DNA of 64,000 nucleotides, from NCBI GenBank assembly GCA_018657625.1, contig JABHWU010000122.1:89397-153396 (forward strand), in the 5' to 3' direction. Position numbers and translations under genes: made by a program. Each line of letters begins with the position of its first letter. Positions within the stretch are counted from its first letter, which is position 1. Below the pieces are notes generated by a model. That model ran no database searches. It saw nothing but the letters and a program-made list of their open reading frames with translations, and was not told the DNA's origin. The DNA comes from Deltaproteobacteria bacterium (lineage in GTDB: Bacteria; SAR324; XYD2-FULL-50-16). Shown piece by piece: positions 26,475 to 36,064 of this stretch.

Positions 26475-26783
26475 ATGAAGCGTTTGAAAATAATTATTTT
26501 TGGTCTTCTATTGGTTTTGGTTTCGGAGAGTTTAATCGCTGCTACATCAGGTTATACATACCGGATAATAGAAAGACGTAAGAAAACGAGAGAGAAATTG
26601 ATGCAACAGGAACAAATCAACTCTCTGAAGTATCAGCTTTGGCAGAAAGGTTTTATAAAAAGAGTACGATGTTTAAGTGTAGATGAGGATTCAGCTAGTG
26701 ATGCTGTCCGCGCCAGTTGTTTTAACTTGCCTCCAAAGGCTCAAGCAGAGACGGGAACTAACCAAAATCAGGTAGAAAAATAA
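26475..26783 (+). CDS. Small exported protein of unknown function
   Basis: A 102-aa protein with a clear signal peptide: a basic start 'MKRLK', a hydrophobic core 'IIIFGLLLVLVSESLIAA', and likely cleavage near residues 23-24. The mature part is a charged helix ('IIERRKKTREKLMQQEQINS') followed by two cysteines ('RVRCLSVDEDS' and 'ASCFNLP') that may form a disulphide, and a Gln/Asn-rich tail. There is no recognised domain. The ribosome binding site is weak. It stands alone between terminator 26273-26298 and scpA. Confidence 0.62.
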   Translation: MKRLKIIIFGLLLVLVSESLIAATSGYTYRIIERRKKTREKLMQQEQINSLKYQLWQKGFIKRVRCLSVDEDSASDAVRASCFNLPPKAQAETGTNQNQVEK

Positions 26784-27032
26784 TCCTAAATGTTTTGGCC
26801 TATCATTTCTCTGATTTGAGATTCCACCTCCTGTATCAGTTTTCCGCGGTTTTTCTGTTTATAAAGTGAAGCATCAATGATATGGATCCTTAATTATGCA
26901 TTGTAGCTGAATTTTATTCACTATATAACGTAAAAAAACAGGGCATGCGATCCTACTGAAAGTTTTATATAAAGAGACTTCAAGTTTTTTGAAAGACTTT
27001 GGAGCGGTTATTTAGGTAGTTGATAATAATAT

Positions 27033-27854
27033 TTAAGATACATTCTTAAATTGATTTTCAAATTTTGGAATGTATTCTTCAATATTTTCAATAGGTTTAC
27101 AGTGGATTGGTCCAAATTCCTGCATTTGATGCAGTTTCATTAAAAAAAGTTTTGATAGTTCCAGAACGGCCATAAATGAAACGACGATTTCAGATCGATC
27201 TGCATCATAAGCGACTAAATGCCTGAATAGTTGCGTCTGTCCGGATTTAAAAAGGTGTAAAAATTCAATAATTTTTCGTTCTATAGGGAACTCAGGTTTA
27301 GAGATTGTATGTGGTTTACGATAAGATTTTTTCCGTTGAGATCGTTTGTAAGCCATTAGCAAATTATAAACTGATAAATCTGCAAATTCCGTGATCACAT
27401 CAGTTTTATCTTCTTCTAGTAATTGTGGTCGGGTGAAGGTGTCTCTACCTAAAATATCACGTTTATCAAAATACTCCGAGATATATTTATAACGTTGATA
27501 TTCAATCAATTTTCTCCGGAGTTCCTCTTCTGTATCTAAACCGTCATCTTCAATATCTTCAAGCTCAGGTCGTGGTAGTAAGGATTTTGACTTGATCAGG
27601 ATTAAAGTGGAGGCAATATCCAAAAACTCAATGGCAACGTCCATATCAAATTCTTCCATGAATTCAATATACTCCAGGTACGGGGCGCATATTTCGGCTA
27701 GTGAAATATCCCGAATATCCATTTTGTGTTTTCGAATCAGCTCCAATAGTAAGTCCAGGGGCCCCTCAAAAGCGGTCAGGTTTACTTTTAGTAAGTCAAA
27801 TATTTCAAGTTGTTTTCCCTGATGATTCATTTGGAAGCAGGTATTATTGTTCAA
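27033..27854 (-). CDS. scpA: Segregation and condensation protein A
   Basis: A 273-aa kleisin subunit of the SMC-ScpAB chromosome condensation complex. The N-terminal block 'LTAFEGPLDLLLELIRKHKM' with 'DISLAEICAPYLEYI', then 'IEFLDIASTLILIKSKSLLP', is diagnostic. The middle is acidic ('ELEDIEDDGLDTEEELRRKL'). The C-terminal winged-helix part contains 'FMAVLELSKLFLMKLHQMQEFGPI'. The length is usual. ScpB, commonly adjacent, is not in this window. Confidence 0.92.
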   Translation of the reverse strand: MNNNTCFQMNHQGKQLEIFDLLKVNLTAFEGPLDLLLELIRKHKMDIRDISLAEICAPYLEYIEFMEEFDMDVAIEFLDIASTLILIKSKSLLPRPELEDIEDDGLDTEEELRRKLIEYQRYKYISEYFDKRDILGRDTFTRPQLLEEDKTDVITEFADLSVYNLLMAYKRSQRKKSYRKPHTISKPEFPIERKIIEFLHLFKSGQTQLFRHLVAYDADRSEIVVSFMAVLELSKLFLMKLHQMQEFGPIHCKPIENIEEYIPKFENQFKNVS

Positions 27855-28129
27855 GATTGTTTTTTAATAACTGAACAATTTTGCTTTAAAATTAAGATAA
27901 TAGCAACTGGAAATAAAAAATTTTATTCTGAAAATCAAATCCATATTTTACTATTATTCTTTATTTTATTAAATACCCAATAATTTTGGAAAAAATTATA
28001 AAAATAAGTCCCAAAGTGATTAAATTATGTTAGACTGTCGAGTTTTACAAAAATAATTTTATATGATAGAAACATCTCTCACTTCAATTCTAAGGTATCA
28101 ACTCCCCAAAAATTTAAGATTATAAAGTA

Positions 28130-31100
28130 ATGAGATCAAATAGAGATAGTAGTCCCTACCCTAACCCAGAAGGATTATATCACCCATGTTTTGAAAAAGA
28201 CGCTTGCGGTGTTGGATTTATAACGAATATATTTGGAGAGAAGTCTCACCAAACCGTCCGAAAAAGCATCCAAATATTAAAAAACATGGAACATCGGGGA
28301 GCAGCAGGTGCTGACCCTAAAGTTGGCGATGGGGCCGGAATTTTAACACAGATTCCCCATGAGCTGTTTGAAGTAGAATTAAAGAAAAAATCAATCAAAT
28401 TACCAATTGATACAGACTATGGTGTTGGTATGATATTCATGCCAAAAGATGAGAAAAGTATTAAGACTTGCAAAAAAATTATTAAGCAAGTGATAGAAGC
28501 AGAAAACCAAGTACTGATTGGATGGAGAAAAGTACCGGTAAACAATAATTGTTTATCAAATAGTATGTTGAAACTTGAACCGGCTGTTTATCAGGTATTC
28601 ATTAAAAATCAGACCATCGGGCCTATCAAAAATGAACCTGCTGCTTTTGAAAGAAAATTATATCTAATCCGTCGCTTGATTGAAAAAACGGTGATGGATA
28701 CGGATATTACCAATAAGAAAGATTTTTACGTCTGCAGCCTCTCTTCATCAACCATTATCTATAAGGGAATGTTTCTGGCGTATCAGCTTGAACAGTACTA
28801 TCCTGACTTAAATAATCTTAAGTTTAAAAGTGCCATGGGATTAGTTCACCAGCGTTTTTCAACCAATACCTTTCCAACCTGGGGGCTGGCCCAACCCTTC
28901 AGATTTATTGCGCACAATGGTGAAATTAATACATTAAGAGGAAATTTAAATTGGGCCCATTCCCGTGAATCAGTGCTGGCATCTGATTATTTCGGAAGCG
29001 ACATCCAGAAATTGTTTCCAGTGATAGATTCAGAAGGAAGCGATTCAGCTTGTTTCGATAATTATTTCGAATTATTAGTCGCTTCCGGTCGTTCAATGGA
29101 ACACTCATTTTTAATGATGGTTCCCGAAGCTTGGCAAAATCAAAAAGATATGGATGAAAAATTACGAGGTTTTTATCAATATCATTCAGCCTTGATGGAA
29201 CCCTGGGATGGGCCTGCTGCAATTATGTTTACTGATGGGAAAAAAATTGGTGGTGGCTTGGATCGGAACGGATTGAGGCCCGTTAGGTATACGGAAACCT
29301 TTGACGGCTTTTTTGTTATGGCTTCAGAAACTGGTGTTCTGGAAATCCCTCTAAATAATATTAAACGAAAAGGCCGATTAGCTCCGGGGAAAATACTGGT
29401 TATCGACACCGAAGAGGGAGAAGTTTATTTTAATAATGATATTAAAGAAAAATTGAGCGGTTCCAAACCATATTCACGATGGTTAGATGATATGGCGCTT
29501 CGACTCGATGATCTACCGTTTCCGGCAACATATAGTCAACCGGATTTCTTTCAGTTAAGGCAACTGCAAAATGTTTTTTTATACAGTCGCGAAGACATGG
29601 AACAGTTGATAAAACCAATGATTACGAAAGGAATAGAAACAACTTATTCAATGGGAAATGATACGCCTTTAGCGGTTCTATCCAGTAAAAGTAAACTTCT
29701 GTATAATTATTTTAAGCAACATTTTGCTCAGGTGACCAATCCTGCCATAGATTCAATTCGTGAAGAACTGGTGATGTCGATAATCGTTAGGGTAGGTGGG
29801 AGTTTTAATATCCTTGATGAAACACCGGGTCCCTGTACAAAACTGGAAATAAACAGTCCGGTGCTTACCAATTCTAATCTGGAGCAATTAAGAAGTTTGA
29901 ATTTAAAATCATTGCGGTCACAAACGATCAAAACTATTTATGCGTTTAGTAAAATCAGTCTGGAAAAAGCCGTGGACGAGCTTTGTGCAGAAGTAGAAAA
30001 ATCGGTTGATCTTGGACATCGCTTGATTATTCTCAGTGACCGTGGTGTTAGTAAGGATTTGGCACCAATTCCTGCGTTACTGGCAGTTTCAGCTGTCCAT
30101 AACTATTTAATTCGCAAGAAAAAAAGAGGCAAAGCGTCTATCATACTTGAAAGTGGTGAGGTTCGTGAAGTTCATCATTATGCCACTCTAATTGGATATG
30201 GTGCCAGTGCGATTAACCCATATCTGGTGATAGAATCAATCACTCAATTAGAAATTAATGGTGAGTTGCCAGCAGATATCGATTCAAAACAGGCCGCACA
30301 AAATTACATTAAAGCTGTTTGTAAAGGTTTAAAGAAAATTTTTGCCAAAATGGGTATTTCAACCCTGGCCAGCTATCATGGTGCCCAGATTTTTGAAGCG
30401 GTAGGCTTAAATTCAAAATTTATCAATCAATATTTTACTGGTACTCAATCGGTAATAGAGGGAATTGGTATTAAAGAAATCGAAAAGGATATTAAAATAA
30501 GACATCTTAAGGCTTATGCGGAAGAGAAGAGTAATTTAAATCTCCTTCAATCTACTGGTGATTACCATTGGAGAAGTCAGGGTGAATATCATGCATATAA
30601 TCCACTCAGCATTGCAAAATTGCAACAGGCAACCCGCAAGAATTCATACGATGTATTTAAAGAGTATTCTGCCATCGTCAATGAAAAAAGCACGACGCTG
30701 CAAACCATCCGGGGTATGTTTGACTTTAATTTTGAATCCAAGGCATCTATTCGTGTCAGTGAAGTGACATCGGTTGAAGAAATTTGTAAACGTTTCGTAA
30801 CCGGTGCTATGTCAATTGGTTCTATCTCCAGGGAAGCCCATGAGACAATAGCTATTGCTATGAATCGTCTGGGTGGAAAAAGTAATAGTGGAGAAGGTGG
30901 AGAAGATGCGAATCGGTTTGCAAAGGAAAAAAATGGCGATTGGAAAAGAAGTGCCATTAAACAAGTTGCTTCCGGAAGGTTTGGTGTCACCAGTCATTAT
31001 CTTCAAAATGCGGACGAATTGCAAATTAAGCTTGCCCAGGGAGCTAAACCAGGTGAGGGCGGACAATTACCAGGCTTTAAGGTAACTGAATATATTGGAA

Positions 31101-32662
31101 AGCTAAGGAATACCATACCTGGGGTAACGTTAATATCACCACCACCCCATCATGATATATATTCAATAGAGGATTTAGCTCAATTGATATTTGACTTGAA
31201 GAATGCCAATCCTAAGGCGGATATTAATGTAAAACTGGTATCAGAATCAGGTGTTGGTACCATTGCTGCGGGTGTAGCTAAATGTTTGGCTGAAGTTGTA
31301 ACGATATCCGGTCATGATGGTGGTACCGGAGCTGCTCCGGCTACCTCGATAAAACACACTGGTCTTCCCTGGGAAATTGGTTTGGCAGAGGCGCAACAGG
31401 TTCTGGTCAAAAATAATTTAAGAGGACAAATACGGGTTCAGGTTGATGGACAGTTAAAGACCGGACGTGATGTCGTTATAGGCGCAATATTGGGTGCTGA
31501 GGAGTTCGGATTTGCAACCTCGGCTTTAATTGTGCTGGGTTGTTTGATGATGAGAAAGTGCCATTTGAATTCATGTCCGGTTGGCGTGGCAACACAGGAC
31601 CCTGAGCTTAGGAAAAACTTCAATGGGAAAGCAGAGTATTTGGTCAACTTCTTCCATTTTATTGCCAGAGAAGCTCGGGAAATAATGGCAAAACTTGGCA
31701 TTCGAAAATTTGAAGATCTAATTGGGCAAACGCAATTGTTAAAAGCTAAAAATTCGGGAACCCATTGGAAAACAAATGATTTGGATTTTAGTAAATTGTT
31801 TCATAAACAACAATCTACATCAGGAAATAATTTTAATGTCACCAAACCCAACCATCATTTAGCAGAGATTCTTGATCATGAATTGATAAAAAAATCAGCC
31901 AAAGCTCTTGAAGATGGTAGCAAGGTTTCCTTTAAGCAAAAAATCGTCAATCGTAATCGAACTGTGGGAACCATGTTGGGGAATCATATTACTGAAAAAT
32001 TTGGTGTCAATGGACTACCCGATGATACGATCAAAATTAATTTCTTTGGAACCGCCGGTCAAAGCTTTGGCGCTTTTGTTCCATCTGGTTTAACGATGAA
32101 TCTGAGCGGTGAAGCAAATGATTATGTTGGAAAAGGTTTATCAGGTGGTAAAATCATTATTTCTGTGCCTCCAAAAGCACGTTTTAAATCATCTGAAAAC
32201 ATGATTATCGGAAACACTGCCCTATATGGTGCCACTAAAGGTGAAGCTTACTTTTCTGGTCGAGCAGGGGAAAGATTTGCTGTTAGAAATAGTGGCGCTA
32301 TTACTGTGGTAGAAGGTGTTGGTGATCATGGTTGTGAATATATGACTGGTGGGACGGTTATCGTTCTTGGAAAAACAGGTAAAAACTTTGCAGCTGGAAT
32401 GAGCGGTGGGATTGCCTATATTTATGACAAACATCATATTTTTCCGGCTAACTGTAATCAGTCGATGGTGGATATTGAAAGAATCAGTGACGGTGATGAG
32501 ATTAACGAATTGAAGCAGTTGATACAAAACCATGTTCGATTGACAAAAAGTAAACTTGCAAAATCTATTATAGACAATTGGTCAAGGGCGATGGCTGATT
32601 TCGTGATGGTTATTCCTTTTGAATATCGAAAAGTAATGATTAGCCGATTTATGCCAAATTAA
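28130..32662 (+). CDS. gltB: Glutamate synthase, large (alpha) subunit
   Basis: A 1510-aa enzyme that transfers the glutamine amide to 2-oxoglutarate. The N-terminal Ntn amidotransferase domain should be unmasked by removing 25 residues to expose Cys26 in 'DACGVGF'. 'HQRFSTNTFPTWGLAQPF' and 'FIAHNGEINTLRGN' are in this domain. The FMN-binding synthase domain (about 840-1230) has 'GAMSIGSISREAHE', 'GKSNSGEGGED', 'AKPGEGGQLPG' and the 3Fe-4S cysteine loop 'CLMMRKCHLNSCPVG'. The C-terminal GXGXG beta-helix has 'YVGKGLSGGKII' and 'GERFAVRNSGA'. The length equals the proteobacterial enzyme. gltD follows after 37 bp, so the two form one operon. Confidence 0.97.
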   Translation: MRSNRDSSPYPNPEGLYHPCFEKDACGVGFITNIFGEKSHQTVRKSIQILKNMEHRGAAGADPKVGDGAGILTQIPHELFEVELKKKSIKLPIDTDYGVGMIFMPKDEKSIKTCKKIIKQVIEAENQVLIGWRKVPVNNNCLSNSMLKLEPAVYQVFIKNQTIGPIKNEPAAFERKLYLIRRLIEKTVMDTDITNKKDFYVCSLSSSTIIYKGMFLAYQLEQYYPDLNNLKFKSAMGLVHQRFSTNTFPTWGLAQPFRFIAHNGEINTLRGNLNWAHSRESVLASDYFGSDIQKLFPVIDSEGSDSACFDNYFELLVASGRSMEHSFLMMVPEAWQNQKDMDEKLRGFYQYHSALMEPWDGPAAIMFTDGKKIGGGLDRNGLRPVRYTETFDGFFVMASETGVLEIPLNNIKRKGRLAPGKILVIDTEEGEVYFNNDIKEKLSGSKPYSRWLDDMALRLDDLPFPATYSQPDFFQLRQLQNVFLYSREDMEQLIKPMITKGIETTYSMGNDTPLAVLSSKSKLLYNYFKQHFAQVTNPAIDSIREELVMSIIVRVGGSFNILDETPGPCTKLEINSPVLTNSNLEQLRSLNLKSLRSQTIKTIYAFSKISLEKAVDELCAEVEKSVDLGHRLIILSDRGVSKDLAPIPALLAVSAVHNYLIRKKKRGKASIILESGEVREVHHYATLIGYGASAINPYLVIESITQLEINGELPADIDSKQAAQNYIKAVCKGLKKIFAKMGISTLASYHGAQIFEAVGLNSKFINQYFTGTQSVIEGIGIKEIEKDIKIRHLKAYAEEKSNLNLLQSTGDYHWRSQGEYHAYNPLSIAKLQQATRKNSYDVFKEYSAIVNEKSTTLQTIRGMFDFNFESKASIRVSEVTSVEEICKRFVTGAMSIGSISREAHETIAIAMNRLGGKSNSGEGGEDANRFAKEKNGDWKRSAIKQVASGRFGVTSHYLQNADELQIKLAQGAKPGEGGQLPGFKVTEYIGKLRNTIPGVTLISPPPHHDIYSIEDLAQLIFDLKNANPKADINVKLVSESGVGTIAAGVAKCLAEVVTISGHDGGTGAAPATSIKHTGLPWEIGLAEAQQVLVKNNLRGQIRVQVDGQLKTGRDVVIGAILGAEEFGFATSALIVLGCLMMRKCHLNSCPVGVATQDPELRKNFNGKAEYLVNFFHFIAREAREIMAKLGIRKFEDLIGQTQLLKAKNSGTHWKTNDLDFSKLFHKQQSTSGNNFNVTKPNHHLAEILDHELIKKSAKALEDGSKVSFKQKIVNRNRTVGTMLGNHITEKFGVNGLPDDTIKINFFGTAGQSFGAFVPSGLTMNLSGEANDYVGKGLSGGKIIISVPPKARFKSSENMIIGNTALYGATKGEAYFSGRAGERFAVRNSGAITVVEGVGDHGCEYMTGGTVIVLGKTGKNFAAGMSGGIAYIYDKHHIFPANCNQSMVDIERISDGDEINELKQLIQNHVRLTKSKLAKSIIDNWSRAMADFVMVIPFEYRKVMISRFMPN

Positions 32663-32699
32663 TTCAGACAATTGATCAAATTTTTTTAAGGAAATAACC

Positions 32700-34127
32700 A
32701 TGGGTAAAATTACAGGATTTTTAGACTACCCCAGAGAAGTCAAAACGAAGCAGGAAATAAAAAGTAGAATTAAACATTTTTCCGAATTTACTGTCCCTCT
32801 TTCAGACCGTCGTTTAAAAACGCAAACCGGCAGATGTATGGATTGTGGTGTCCCTTTTTGTAATGGGTCTTGTCCGGTCAGTAATCTGATACCGGAGTTT
32901 AATGATTTAGTATATAATAACCAGTGGAAAGCGGCTTACCAGGTATTGCAAAGTACGAATAATTTACCGGAAATTACAGGCAGAATATGTCCCGCACCAT
33001 GTGAACCAGCTTGTTGCGCTGGTGTGGTGACTGATCCGGTCTCCATCTGTACGATTGAACATGCAATTATTGAAAAAGCATTTGAAGAAGGTTGGGTTAA
33101 GCCGAATACAAATATTGTTAGAAATGATATCAAAATAGCAATTATAGGTTCAGGACCCGCTGGTTTGGCGGCTGCGCACCAACTTAATTTGGCAGGATAT
33201 AATGTTACTGTTTTTGAAAAAAATGAAGCAGTGGGTGGAATCACCAGGTTTGGTATTCCGGATTTTAAACTGGCCAAATGGGTGATTCAAAGACGTGTTG
33301 AAATCATGAAAGAGGAAGGTATTGCATTCACTTTAAATTGTAATGTTGGTGTTGATTATACAGCAAAAAACCTGCTTAAGGAATTTGACTATATTTGTCT
33401 CACTGGTGGAGCAGAGGCAGCAAGGGAACTTGTTTGTGACAACCGAAATATAGAAGGTGTTCACTTTGCGATGGATTTTTTAACGCAGCAAAACAGAATA
33501 AATTCCGATGTGCCATTAAAGAAAGATTTAATCTCTGTTAAAAATAAACATGTCGTTGTTATTGGTGGTGGAGATACTGGTTCTGACTGCGTGGGCACTA
33601 GTATTCGTCAACGGGCAACATCTGTCACTCAGTTGGAAATACTTCCTAAACCACCCAGAAACAGAGCTGAAGATAATCAGTGGCCGGAGTGGCCTAGAAT
33701 TTTTACAACTTCTTCTTCCCAGGAAGAAGGCTGTGAAAGAGTGTTTTCAGTTATTACAAAAGCTTTAATTGGAGAAAAGAAATTAGAAAAAATCCGATGT
33801 GCAAATGCCATCTGGTATAAAGATCAAAACGAACAATATCAATTCAGAGAAAAAGGTAATTCCGAATTTGAAATAGATGCCGATATTATTTTATTAGCCA
33901 TGGGATTTACTGGCGTTAGTCATAATAATCTGTTTGATGATTTAGGGGTTGAAATAACAAAACGAGGCAATGTTATGGCTAATAATTTTCAAACCACCAA
34001 TAAAAAAGTGTTTACTGCTGGTGATATGATGTCTGGTCAATCACTGGTAGTTCGGGCAATAAATAGTGGGCGTAAAATGGCAAAAGCCTTAGATACTGAA
34101 ATTAAAGGATATTCATATTTATCTTGA
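32700..34127 (+). CDS. gltD: Glutamate synthase, small (beta) subunit
   Basis: A 475-aa NADPH-oxidising flavoprotein that feeds electrons to GltB. The N-terminal cysteine region binds two 4Fe-4S clusters ('TGRCMDCGVPFCNG', 'RICPAPCEPACCAGVV'). The FAD motif is 'IAIIGSGPAGLAAAHQL', the NADPH motif is 'VVVIGGGDTGSDCVGTSIRQ', and the C-terminal FAD block is 'VFTAGDMMSGQSLVVRAI'. The AAGGAAATA ribosome binding site lies just before the ATG. A terminator at 34142-34190 ends the gltBD operon. Confidence 0.96.
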   Translation: MGKITGFLDYPREVKTKQEIKSRIKHFSEFTVPLSDRRLKTQTGRCMDCGVPFCNGSCPVSNLIPEFNDLVYNNQWKAAYQVLQSTNNLPEITGRICPAPCEPACCAGVVTDPVSICTIEHAIIEKAFEEGWVKPNTNIVRNDIKIAIIGSGPAGLAAAHQLNLAGYNVTVFEKNEAVGGITRFGIPDFKLAKWVIQRRVEIMKEEGIAFTLNCNVGVDYTAKNLLKEFDYICLTGGAEAARELVCDNRNIEGVHFAMDFLTQQNRINSDVPLKKDLISVKNKHVVVIGGGDTGSDCVGTSIRQRATSVTQLEILPKPPRNRAEDNQWPEWPRIFTTSSSQEEGCERVFSVITKALIGEKKLEKIRCANAIWYKDQNEQYQFREKGNSEFEIDADIILLAMGFTGVSHNNLFDDLGVEITKRGNVMANNFQTTNKKVFTAGDMMSGQSLVVRAINSGRKMAKALDTEIKGYSYLS

Positions 34128-34141
34128 TACTTTTTTAAAAT

Positions 34142-34190
34142 GGACGGCAGCATTGGTAAAAAATATATCTGCCGTCTGTTTTCTTTTTAT
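34142..34190 (+). terminator. Rho-independent terminator of gltBD
   Basis: GACGGCAG (34143-34150) pairs with CTGCCGTC (34169-34176) over an 18-nt loop. TGTTTTCTTTTTAT follows. It starts 15 bp after the gltD stop. Confidence 0.75.
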
Positions 34191-34265
34191 ATCAATAGTG
34201 ATTAAGTCGGCTAAGTTTATAATCACTGTACCTCTTTAAGGAAGAAAGTGTTAATTAAAACTGTT

Positions 34266-34500
34266 GCTAACATTTCACAAATGAATCTGTATAAAATCTG
34301 TTAAGGAACTTGAATTTTACATCCGTAATTTCAGTAGCTTGTCATTCTGAACACTGAATTGCGATACTCTGAGCAAGAATGAAGAATCTCTATTAAATTT
34401 AGCAAGAGATCCTTCGTAAACTCAGGATGACAGAAGTGGTTAAGTTCGTTGCAAACATTTTGCCGGGAACCAGCTTAAAAACTCAAAATGACCAACAGTT
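34266..34500 (+). repeat. Dispersed intergenic repeat, copy 1
   Basis: This stretch of about 235 bp matches the reverse complement of 41151-41378 over most of its length. Shared blocks include 'GTAATTTCAGTAGCTTGTC', 'GAATTGCGATACTCTG', 'AGAATGAAGAATC', 'GAGATCCTTCG' and 'CTCAGGATGAC', each separated by variable bases. Its palindromic ends are more decayed than those of copy 2. It encodes nothing. Phrases such as 'GAGATCCTTCG...CTCAGGATGAC' are common in short intergenic repeats of many Gram-negative genomes. The boundaries are approximate. Confidence 0.75.
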
Positions 34501-34587
34501 ATGATTTGGGTTATATCAATGATATTGCTTTAAATTAGAATTTTGTATTTAGGTAGTCAGGAGCAGTGGTATTCAGAACTTCGATAA

Positions 34588-34866
34588 TTAGCAATAGGAA
34601 TCATGGATGAATTCGATTCTATTGATTAACTGGCTATCTTCCAGGTCAGATTCCAGCAATGTTTTATCATAATACTTTAAATCGCCGATGATGGTTTTTT
34701 CAGTTCTCTCAGAAACGATAACTTTCATCTCATCAACAATCTCAACTAAAAGGTAGATCACTGATAAGCAAGGCGCATTTTTGGTGTAGATGCTATTAGA
34801 ATCTTTTTCCAACTGCCAAAATCCTAACTGATCTGTTAATATTTCTCTAAATTGATTTGAATCCAT
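34588..34866 (-). CDS. Hypothetical protein (92 aa)
   Basis: An acidic 92-aa ORF starting 'MDSNQFREILTDQLGFWQLE'. It contains a hydrophobic strand-like centre ('CLSVIYLLVEIVDEMKVIV') and a terminal Cys. I recognise no family. There is no convincing ribosome binding site, so its reality rests on length and isolation only. It could be an alpha/beta single domain. It sits between the repeat and the CcmI-like gene. Confidence 0.42.
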   Translation of the reverse strand: MDSNQFREILTDQLGFWQLEKDSNSIYTKNAPCLSVIYLLVEIVDEMKVIVSERTEKTIIGDLKYYDKTLLESDLEDSQLINRIEFIHDSYC

Positions 34867-35024
34867 ATATTAGCTACTAAAAATGATTAACCATGTTTTT
34901 TTAACTAACTTACCAAGCTATTTATATAAAAATCAACCATTAGGTGTTGAAAACTCTTTGTAAGCTAACTATGATGATAGAATAATTTAATTTTTTATTT
35001 TTTTAATTTTCTTTATTGGTTCCC

Positions 35025-35288
35025 ATGACTATCTTAAGTTATTTTTTTATTCTTTTAATATCAGTATCATTACTTTTCTTTATCATTATATATCCCTTGT
35101 TTATTAAAAAAAGTGATCATTATTTTAATCAAAAAATGGCTGAATTTGATGAATCGCTATCCATTATGGAATTAATTTCAGAATTGGAAGCAGACTATCT
35201 TTTGAAAAAGATTAATCAGGAAGATTTTGAGACGGTATCTACTGAATTAAAAAGAAGATATCTTGAAATCACCAAAGGTCAAAGTTAG
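35025..35288 (+). CDS. Small membrane protein resembling the N-terminal part of CcmI
   Basis: An 87-aa protein from ATG 35025; the frame also has TTG 35016. One membrane helix ('YFFILLISVSLLFFIIIYPLF') is followed by a charged helical segment with 'ELISELEADYLLKKINQEDF' and 'LKRRYLEI'. The layout, a single helix then an ExEADyLLgKIxxEdYE motif, resembles the N-terminal region of cytochrome-c biogenesis protein CcmI, but the periplasmic TPR part is missing and no ccm gene is nearby. The function is therefore open. It is convergent with the cbi operon. Confidence 0.55.
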   Translation: MTILSYFFILLISVSLLFFIIIYPLFIKKSDHYFNQKMAEFDESLSIMELISELEADYLLKKINQEDFETVSTELKRRYLEITKGQS

Positions 35289-35332
35289 TCATCAAATTAA
35301 ATCATATGGATTTGGCTAATTTCTGTTTATAT

Positions 35333-36064
35333 TTAATTCTCTAAAACAGCATCTTTTAGCTTTTTTAAACAGGAAAAACCATTTTCATTTGGTCGATCAA
35401 TCATTAAAGGTTTTGCCCCTGTTAGAATACAAGCTTGCAGTTTTTCCTCTGTACCGCCAGTGATTCCTGCGTTTTTCATTACAACAAAATCTGCTTTAAA
35501 TTGTCTAAATAGTGCGCTGTTCATTTCAATTGAAAACGGTCCATGCATGGCCACAATATTTTTGAGATCAAGTGATAGATTTTCGATTGATTTAAAACTG
35601 GTTAAACTTGGGAGGATCCGATAAATAAAACGATTTTTACCTTTGATAGGTTCAAAATCCGGAATCGATTTGATACCCGTGGTAAAAAAAACAGTTCCGG
35701 TGATGGATTTTAAAAATGTGGCACAGGAAGCGATTGAATTGAATTTATGCCCGGTGGTTAATGTAGTTTTAGATCTAACGTAGCGAAAGTAAGGTAAACT
35801 CAGTTTTTGAGAAACCCTGTTTGCATTTTTTGAAACTTCAACGGCATAGGGATGAGATAAATCAACGATTTTTGAAACCCGATTCGTTTCAATGAAATGT
35901 TCCATTAGCATCTCATCCATCTGGGAAACCTGAATAGGCACATCAAAGGAAGAAAGCGCTTTTTTGCCTTCTTCTGTTGTCACTGTAATGATTATTTTAA
36001 GATTTTTGGGTAATTGACTCAGAAATTCTCTGGTTTCTGATGTTCCACCTATGATCCAAATCAA
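35333..36064 (-). CDS. cbiJ: Precorrin-6A reductase (CbiJ/CobK)
   Basis: A 243-aa reductase of the corrin pathway, taken from TTG 36064 ('MIWIIGGTSETREFLSQL'). This start overlaps the cbiH stop (TTGA) and has GAGGA 8 nt upstream. An in-frame ATG at 36115 would add 17 residues lying inside cbiH with no family similarity. The N-terminal glycine motif and the later 'FFTTGIKSIPDF', 'MHGPFSIEMN' and 'VMKNAGITGGTEEKLQA' blocks are typical of CbiJ/CobK. It reduces the macrocycle after C1 methylation and is the last gene of the cbi operon. Confidence 0.88.
   Translation of the reverse strand: MIWIIGGTSETREFLSQLPKNLKIIITVTTEEGKKALSSFDVPIQVSQMDEMLMEHFIETNRVSKIVDLSHPYAVEVSKNANRVSQKLSLPYFRYVRSKTTLTTGHKFNSIASCATFLKSITGTVFFTTGIKSIPDFEPIKGKNRFIYRILPSLTSFKSIENLSLDLKNIVAMHGPFSIEMNSALFRQFKADFVVMKNAGITGGTEEKLQACILTGAKPLMIDRPNENGFSCLKKLKDAVLEN

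Larger units (their letters stand above)
34128..34587. other. Intergenic stretch with terminator and repeat copy
   Basis: This 460-bp gap contains the gltBD terminator and the first copy of the dispersed repeat. No ORF was supported. Confidence 0.6.

Noticed and set aside
30589..30990. Antisense frame of 133 codons inside gltB
   Set aside because: It is a shadow of the conserved FMN-domain codons on the other strand; gltB is certain.
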